A stretch of DNA of 9,723 nucleotides from Candidatus Competibacteraceae bacterium (lineage in GTDB: Bacteria; Pseudomonadota; Gammaproteobacteria; Competibacterales; Competibacteraceae): NCBI GenBank assembly GCA_003527885.1, contig DPWB01000317.1, forward strand, positions 1-9,723. The letters run 5' to 3'. Positions 6,309-9,723 of the stretch are shown one piece after another. The position numbers and the translations under genes were made by a program. Below the pieces are notes generated by a model, which did no database searches, was not told where the DNA came from, and saw nothing but the letters and a program-made list of their open reading frames with translations. Every line of letters starts with the position of its first letter. The stretch's first letter is position 1.

Positions 6309-8522
6309 ATGCGCCGCCTGCTGCAACGGCTGGTCCGGTTTCTGTTCCAACACCTGTTCCGGGTGGAATTGCGCGGCTGGGAACACTATCCGCGCGACGA
6401 AGCCCGGCTGCTGATCGTCGCCAATCACGTCTCCTATCTGGACGGCGCGCTGTTGGCCGCGTTTCTGCCGGACATGCCCATCTTCGTGATCAACACCCAC
6501 ATGGCCCGGCATTGGTGGATGAAGCCGTTCATCGCCGTGACCCGCCATGTCAGCATCGATCCCACCAATTCCCATTATCTGAAAACCTTGATCCAGCATC
6601 TCAAGGCCGGCGAGCGGGTGGCGGTCTTCCCGGAAGGACGGATCAGCGTCACCGGGGCGCTGATGAAGGTTTACGAGGGGTCGGCGCTGGCGGCCGACAA
6701 AGCCGATGCCGCGTTGCTGCCGGTGCATATCGAAGGCGCGCAATACAGTCTGTTCTCCCGACTGCGCGGCATCCCTCGCCACCGCCGGCTGCTGCCGCGC
6801 ATCCGGCTGACCATGTTGCCGCCGCGCCGGTTGAGCGCGAGCGCCGACAACAACCGTGCCCGCCGCCGGCAGCTCGCCAAAAAACTCTATGAATTGATGG
6901 CGGAACTGGCCTACGCGGGCATGGACATCGACCAGCCGTTGGCAGCGGCCATGCTGGAAAGCTGGGAACGTCGCGGCGGCCGGCGCGTGGTGCTGGAGGA
7001 CGCCCAGCAGCAGCGGCTCGGCTGGCGCTCGCTGTTCGCCCGCGCCTTCGCTCTCGCCGATCTGCTCGACCGCGCTCCCGGCTCCGCGGAAGGCTTGGGA
7101 ATGCGGGTCGGCCTGTTGTTGCCGAACAGCGCTGCCGCCCTCGTCGCTTTGCTGGCCTTGCATCTGCGCGGACGAGTGTCCGTCATTCTCAACTTCAGCG
7201 CCGGCGGTCAGGAGCTGCTGGGCGCTTGCCGCACCGCCCAAGTCCGCACGGTCTGCACCTCGCGGGCCTTCGTCGCCGCCGCCAATCTGGACGCCCAACT
7301 CGCCGCCTTGAGCGCACAGGTCACAGTGCTTTTTCTAGAGGATTTGCGGTCGCGGGCAACGCTGCGGGTCCGGCTGCGCGGGCTGGCTCGGGCGCTGTTG
7401 CCCGCCTGGAACTTCCATCGGTTGGCCGGCCCGGTTCAGGCCGGCGATCCGGCGGTCATTTTATTCACTTCCGGTTCCGAGCGCGCGCCGAAGGGCGTGG
7501 TGCTGACCCATCGCAACCTGCTGGCCAACATCGCTCAAGCCCGCGCCGTGTTCGACCTTACCCCGTGCGATGTGGCGTTGAACGCCCTACCGCTGTTCCA
7601 TGCTTTCGGCTTGACCACCGCCACCCTGACGCCGCTGTTGTTGGGGGCTCGGGTCATCCTTTACCCCTCACCGCTGCATTACAGCGTCATTCCTGAATTG
7701 GCTTACGAACGCCACGCCACCGTGCTGTTCGGCACCAATACCTTTTTACTGGGTTATGGGCGTAACGCCCATCCCTACGATTTCTTCAGCGTGCGGGGCG
7801 TGGTGATGGGAGCCGAGGCGCTGCGCGAGGAAACACGCCGCCTGTGGCTGGAAAAATTCGGCATTCGTATCAGTGAGGGTTACGGTCTGACCGAAACCAG
7901 CCCCGTCCTGGCGGCCAACAACCGACACCACCATCGCAGTGGCACGGTCGGCAAACTGTTTCCGGGCATCGAGTATTATCTGGAACCGGTGGATGGCATC
8001 AGCGACGGCGGCCTGCTCTGCGTGCGCGGGGCGAACATCATGGCGGGCTACCTGTTGCCCGATCAGCCGGATCGTTTGGTTGCACCGCACACCGAACGCG
8101 GGCCGGGCTGGCACAACACCGGCGACATCGTGCGCTTCGACGAGGATGGCTTTATCACCATCCTCGGCCGGGCCAAACGCTTCGCCAAGCTGGGCGGCGA
8201 GATGATCTCGCTGGCGGCGGTCGAACGGCTCGCCGCCGCCTGTTGGCCGGAGGAGCAGCACGCCGCGCTCAACCTGCCGGACCCGCTCAAAGGCGAACAG
8301 ATCGTGCTGCTGACCACCCGTCGGGATGCGGATCGCAGCGCGTTGACCGCAGCGGCCCGCCAGCAAGCCTTGAGCGAGCTCCATATTCCCCGGCAGGTGT
8401 TGGTCGTCGCCGAAATTCCGTTGCTGGGGTCCGGCAAACCGAATTATCCGGGCATTCATCGGCTGGCCGAGCAGATGACAAAATCCACCCCGTTATCGGG
8501 CTCACACCCATTAGGTCACTAG
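6309..8522 (+). CDS. aas: Bifunctional 2-acylglycerophosphoethanolamine acyltransferase / acyl-ACP synthetase
   Basis: Aas re-acylates lysophosphatidylethanolamine at the inner membrane: its C-terminal domain makes acyl-ACP from fatty acid and ATP, and its N-terminal domain transfers the acyl chain. The 737 residues compare with 719 in E. coli. The PlsC-type acyltransferase has NHVSYLDG (39-46) and FPEGRIS (107-113). The AMP-binding domain has LFTSGSERAPKG (385-396), GYGLTETSP (524-532), TGD (604-606), an RAKRFAKLGGEM hinge region and the catalytic Lys710 in GSGKPNY. Similarity to E. coli Aas is visible along most of the length, for example SPLHY and FGTNTFL. It starts 3 nt after prfC and is probably translated from the same message. 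The transporter gene lplT, the usual partner in enterobacteria, is not in the window. Its absence here does not show that the genome lacks it. Confidence 0.95.
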   Translation: MRRLLQRLVRFLFQHLFRVELRGWEHYPRDEARLLIVANHVSYLDGALLAAFLPDMPIFVINTHMARHWWMKPFIAVTRHVSIDPTNSHYLKTLIQHLKAGERVAVFPEGRISVTGALMKVYEGSALAADKADAALLPVHIEGAQYSLFSRLRGIPRHRRLLPRIRLTMLPPRRLSASADNNRARRRQLAKKLYELMAELAYAGMDIDQPLAAAMLESWERRGGRRVVLEDAQQQRLGWRSLFARAFALADLLDRAPGSAEGLGMRVGLLLPNSAAALVALLALHLRGRVSVILNFSAGGQELLGACRTAQVRTVCTSRAFVAAANLDAQLAALSAQVTVLFLEDLRSRATLRVRLRGLARALLPAWNFHRLAGPVQAGDPAVILFTSGSERAPKGVVLTHRNLLANIAQARAVFDLTPCDVALNALPLFHAFGLTTATLTPLLLGARVILYPSPLHYSVIPELAYERHATVLFGTNTFLLGYGRNAHPYDFFSVRGVVMGAEALREETRRLWLEKFGIRISEGYGLTETSPVLAANNRHHHRSGTVGKLFPGIEYYLEPVDGISDGGLLCVRGANIMAGYLLPDQPDRLVAPHTERGPGWHNTGDIVRFDEDGFITILGRAKRFAKLGGEMISLAAVERLAAACWPEEQHAALNLPDPLKGEQIVLLTTRRDADRSALTAAARQQALSELHIPRQVLVVAEIPLLGSGKPNYPGIHRLAEQMTKSTPLSGSHPLGH

Positions 8523-8679
8523 CTCCCGACTCTTCGTCTCCTTCCAATCCCGCCCATTCCCTTGCCGTTTTGATTGCTCGGCGGTGATCAGCCATCTGTC
8601 GTAACACCGGAACGTGAAGCCCGCGAACGGACTCGAAACCGGCTGCGGTTGATACAAATCGTTACAAAAATCCGGGTTT

Positions 8680-8711
8680 GGAAACAACCTCGTTACCTGC
8701 TTGGCGTCTAA
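8680..8711 (+). promoter_or_regulatory. Possible ECF-sigma-type promoter upstream of the EF-hand gene
   Basis: GGAAAC (8680-8685) is followed by CGTCTAA (8705-8711), resembling the GGAAC / GTCTAA elements used by RpoE-like sigma factors. The gap is 19 nt, longer than the usual 16-17; using the overlapping AAC at 8686-8688 gives 16 but a poorer -35. The rest of the 263-bp gap (8523-8785) shows no other gene or clear sigma-70 promoter. Confidence 0.3.
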
Positions 8712-8774
8712 TACTCCTAAAAGAACCAAGGATATTACGACAGGCCCATCGGGGCCAGACGACGATTCAAACCT

Positions 8775-8780
8775 GGAGGT
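8775..8780 (+). promoter_or_regulatory. Strong ribosome binding site of the EF-hand gene
   Basis: GGAGGT is a near-perfect anti-16S match, 5 nt before ATG 8786 and 8 nt before ATG 8789. It excludes the upstream in-frame extension as the real start. Confidence 0.85.
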
Positions 8781-8785
8781 GCGCC

Positions 8786-9121
8786 ATGATGAACTTTAGA
8801 ATCGGTGCGATGGGATTAGGAGTCGTGTTCGCCGCCGCGCTGGCGGCCCCCGTGATCGCCGCCGCGCAAGGCATGGGGCGGGGTATGGGAAGAAACATGC
8901 CCGCCTTCGCGGAATATGATTTGAACGGAGACGGGAAAATCGTCATGCAGGAGTTCAACGAAGCGCGAGCGAAAAGAATCGGCGACAGAGCCCGGCAGGG
9001 TTATCCGATGAGAAACGTAGGCAACGCGCCAGCTTTCGAGCAAATCGACCGGAACGGTGATGGCGGCATCAATGCGGAGGAATTCTCGGCGCATCAGTCG
9101 GAGCGTATGCCGGGCAGATAG
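8786..9121 (+). CDS. Secreted small EF-hand calcium-binding protein
   Basis: This 111-residue protein (110 if the second ATG at 8789 is used) has a Sec-type signal peptide: residues 1-28 with a hydrophobic core GLGVVFAAALAAPVIA and likely cleavage near AAAQG. A Met/Gly/Arg-rich linker (GMGRGMGRNM, 29-38) follows, then two canonical EF-hand loops: D45-N47-D49-K51 to E56, and D88-N90-D92-G94 to E99. The middle segment ARQGYPMRNVGNAPAF is Arg-rich. Both loops keep the 1, 3, 5 and 12 ligands, so calcium binding in the periplasm or outside the cell is likely. Its biological role is unknown; similar small EF-hand proteins occur widely in proteobacteria. The gene is monocistronic, with a strong Shine-Dalgarno and hairpin-rich DNA after the stop. 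A possible ECF-type promoter lies upstream. Confidence 0.85.
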   Translation: MMNFRIGAMGLGVVFAAALAAPVIAAAQGMGRGMGRNMPAFAEYDLNGDGKIVMQEFNEARAKRIGDRARQGYPMRNVGNAPAFEQIDRNGDGGINAEEFSAHQSERMPGR

Positions 9122-9134
9122 CGCTTGCGCTTTA
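9120..9134 (+). terminator. Weak possible terminator after the EF-hand gene
   Basis: A 4-bp AGCG/CGCT stem with a CTTG loop (9120-9131) overlaps the stop codon and is followed by TTTATTA. The stem is very short, so this is tentative. The larger hairpins downstream may be the real stop signals. Confidence 0.2.
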
Positions 9135-9234
9135 TTACGTCCATCGGAGATTTTTCATACGGCTCCTCGGTGCTTCACAAATTTTTCGGCCGTCCGTGAA
9201 AGAGCAAAGCTTGAGTTGAGCGACACCCGCGCGT

Positions 9235-9263
9235 GGGTGGAGCGCACGCAGTGCGCGATACCC
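9235..9263 (+). repeat. Perfect two-part hairpin
   Basis: GGGT (9235-9238) pairs with ACCC (9260-9263). Inside it, GCGCAC (9242-9247) pairs with GTGCGC (9251-9256) around a GCA loop, with a symmetric 3x3 internal loop. The GGGTGGAGCGC...GCGATACCC form resembles short palindromic repeats scattered in proteobacterial genomes. Confidence 0.65.
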
Positions 9264-9304
9264 CAAGCGGGCGTAGCGGCGAAGCCGGGTCGTTCGAACG
9301 CGGT

Positions 9305-9375
9305 GATAGACGGCGCTTCGCGCCGGACAGCGCTCTCAGCTCCGGTCTGATGGTCGGCGTGAAGCGCCGTCCATC
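9305..9375. repeat. Spaced inverted repeat, each arm itself a hairpin
   Basis: The arm 9305-9328 matches the reverse complement of 9352-9375 at 20 of 24 positions, separated by 23 bp. Each arm contains its own hairpin: CGGCGC-TTC-GCGCCG at 9311-9325, and CGGCGT-GAA-GCGCCG at 9355-9369 with one wobble. This is palindrome within palindrome. Confidence 0.65.
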
Positions 9376-9437
9376 GCGCCGATGAGCGGCGCTAAAGCGC
9401 GTAGCGCGGAAGCGTCCGCTCCATTGGCTGGTTAGGT
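9369..9437 (-). repeat. attC-like (integron cassette) imperfect palindrome
   Basis: On the minus strand it begins ACCTAAC (9437-9431), a full match to the attC end box RYYYAAC. It ends GATGGAC (9375-9369), which matches GTTRRRY at 6 of 7 bases. Between them GAGCGG-CGC (9384-9392) pairs with GCG-T-CCGCTC (9412-9421), leaving a bulged base at 9415. CCGAT (9379-9383) pairs with ATTGG (9423-9427), with 9422 bulged. Bulged bases and a length of 69 bp fit attC sites. The stop codon of the upstream minus-strand gene lies inside the first box, as in many cassettes. Against this, one core box is imperfect, the two end boxes pair poorly with each other, and no integrase is visible. An ordinary terminator is the alternative. 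Confidence 0.3.
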
Positions 9438-9612
9438 ATCATTTTTTACCTTGTATCCACCGAGCTCCTGGAGCATCAATGCATCCCCGTCGTTCGGACG
9501 CGCCCCAAGTGTAATTCGGATGGGGCGCCCGGTATTTAGAGGATCCGCGGCCGAAAATAACAGGTCAGGGAATACACTGCCTTCGGCCGCCGGACTCTTT
9601 AAGAGCCTATCC
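9432..9612 (-). CDS. Unrecognised protein, C-terminal 59 residues only
   Basis: This minus-strand frame runs in from the contig edge with no start and ends at TAA (9434-9432). The C-terminus reads ...RITLGARPNDGDALMLQELGGYKVKNDT. I do not recognise the family. The segment has no membrane helix and looks like soluble protein, with a plausible composition, but the piece is too short to prove it is coding. It converges on the EF-hand gene. The stop lies within the ACCTAAC box of the attC-like palindrome, so it may be a cassette gene. Any Met-Gly-Ser-Glu start read further out (beyond 9612) is adapter sequence and must be ignored. Confidence 0.5.
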
Positions 9613-9678
9613 CTGTCTCTTATACACATCTCCGAGCCCACGAGACCGTACTAGATCTCGTATGCCGTCTTCTGCTTG
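9613..9678 (+). other. Nextera adapter read-through with i7 index (artefact)
   Basis: The mosaic end CTGTCTCTTATACACATCT occupies 9613-9631. The read-2 adapter part CCGAGCCCACGAGAC follows at 9632-9646, then an 8-base index CGTACTAG (9647-9654), which I recall as Nextera N702. The P7 region ends TTCTGCTTG at 9678. None of this is genomic. Its translation yields the well-known false peptide SLIHISEPTR. Confidence 0.98.
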
Positions 9679-9723
9679 AAAAAAAAAAAAGCACGATATC
9701 TTTCGATGTTCTGTGTATGTATA
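9679..9723 (+). other. Poly-A and low-quality read tail (artefact)
   Basis: Twelve A residues (9679-9690) directly follow the P7 end, then 33 bases of unstructured sequence. This is what a read gives after passing the end of its template. It has no biological meaning. Confidence 0.93.

Larger units (their letters stand above)
9122..9431. other. Noncoding, hairpin-rich intergenic region between convergent genes
   Basis: No credible gene is seen here; open frames are short and lack a ribosome binding site. The first 110 bases are plain. From 9217 on, the DNA is made of GC-rich palindromic modules: TTGAGCGACACCC, a hairpin at 9235-9263, two related hairpins at 9305-9375 and an attC-like palindrome to 9437. 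It could act as a bidirectional terminator, a REP-like repeat cluster, or a degraded cassette recombination site. Confidence 0.7.

Noticed and set aside
4686..7298. Long minus-strand open frames opposite prfC and aas
   Set aside because: They are typical antisense frames of GC-rich coding DNA, rich in Gly, Ala, Gln and Arg, with no domain; the plus-strand genes are certain.
8678..8785. Upstream extension of the EF-hand protein
   Set aside because: It would bury the signal peptide and bypass the GGAGGT site just before ATG 8786.
9231..9437. CRISPR array
   Set aside because: The repeats are differing palindromes without constant repeat length or unique regular spacers, and no cas gene is present.

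Overview
The window is one assembled fragment of about 9.6 kb of GC-rich bacterial DNA, capped at both ends by Illumina Nextera adapter sequence (positions 1-17 and 9613-9723, the latter running through an index, the P7 region, poly-A and unreadable tail). Real genomic sequence is 18-9612. The PrfC and Aas orthologues, the high GC content and the secreted EF-hand protein suggest a proteobacterium, most likely a gammaproteobacterium. The sequence alone does not allow a genus to be named.

Layout: purE (minus strand, C-terminal end lost at the contig edge) is divergent from a plus-strand series. That series begins with a C5-cytosine DNA methyltransferase that appears broken: the SAM-binding motif I is missing and there is a -1 frameshift before the last motifs. 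It is followed by an intact Fe-S helix-hairpin-helix DNA glycosylase of the endonuclease III superfamily, whose core resembles plant DEMETER/ROS1 5-methylcytosine glycosylases. Two bases further on is a class I SAM-dependent methyltransferase of unknown substrate. Next comes a small type II toxin-antitoxin module (ribbon-helix-helix-like antitoxin, PIN-domain toxin, overlapping by 26 nt). Housekeeping genes follow: prfC (peptide chain release factor 3) and, 3 nt later, aas (bifunctional lysophospholipid acyltransferase / acyl-ACP synthetase). After a 263-bp gap is a small secreted two-EF-hand protein with a strong ribosome binding site and a possible ECF-sigma promoter.

The right end (9122-9431) is noncoding and packed with short perfect hairpins and a spaced inverted repeat. 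It separates the EF-hand gene from a convergent, truncated, unrecognised minus-strand gene. The stop codon of that gene lies inside a sequence matching an integron attC end box (ACCTAAC), and a 69-bp attC-like imperfect palindrome follows it.

The most interesting unit is 644-3871: a cytosine methyltransferase relic next to a glycosylase that plausibly acts on its product (5mC or the T:G mismatch left by deamination), plus a second methyltransferase. It lies in an accessory-looking block, with a toxin-antitoxin pair, between core genes purE and prfC.
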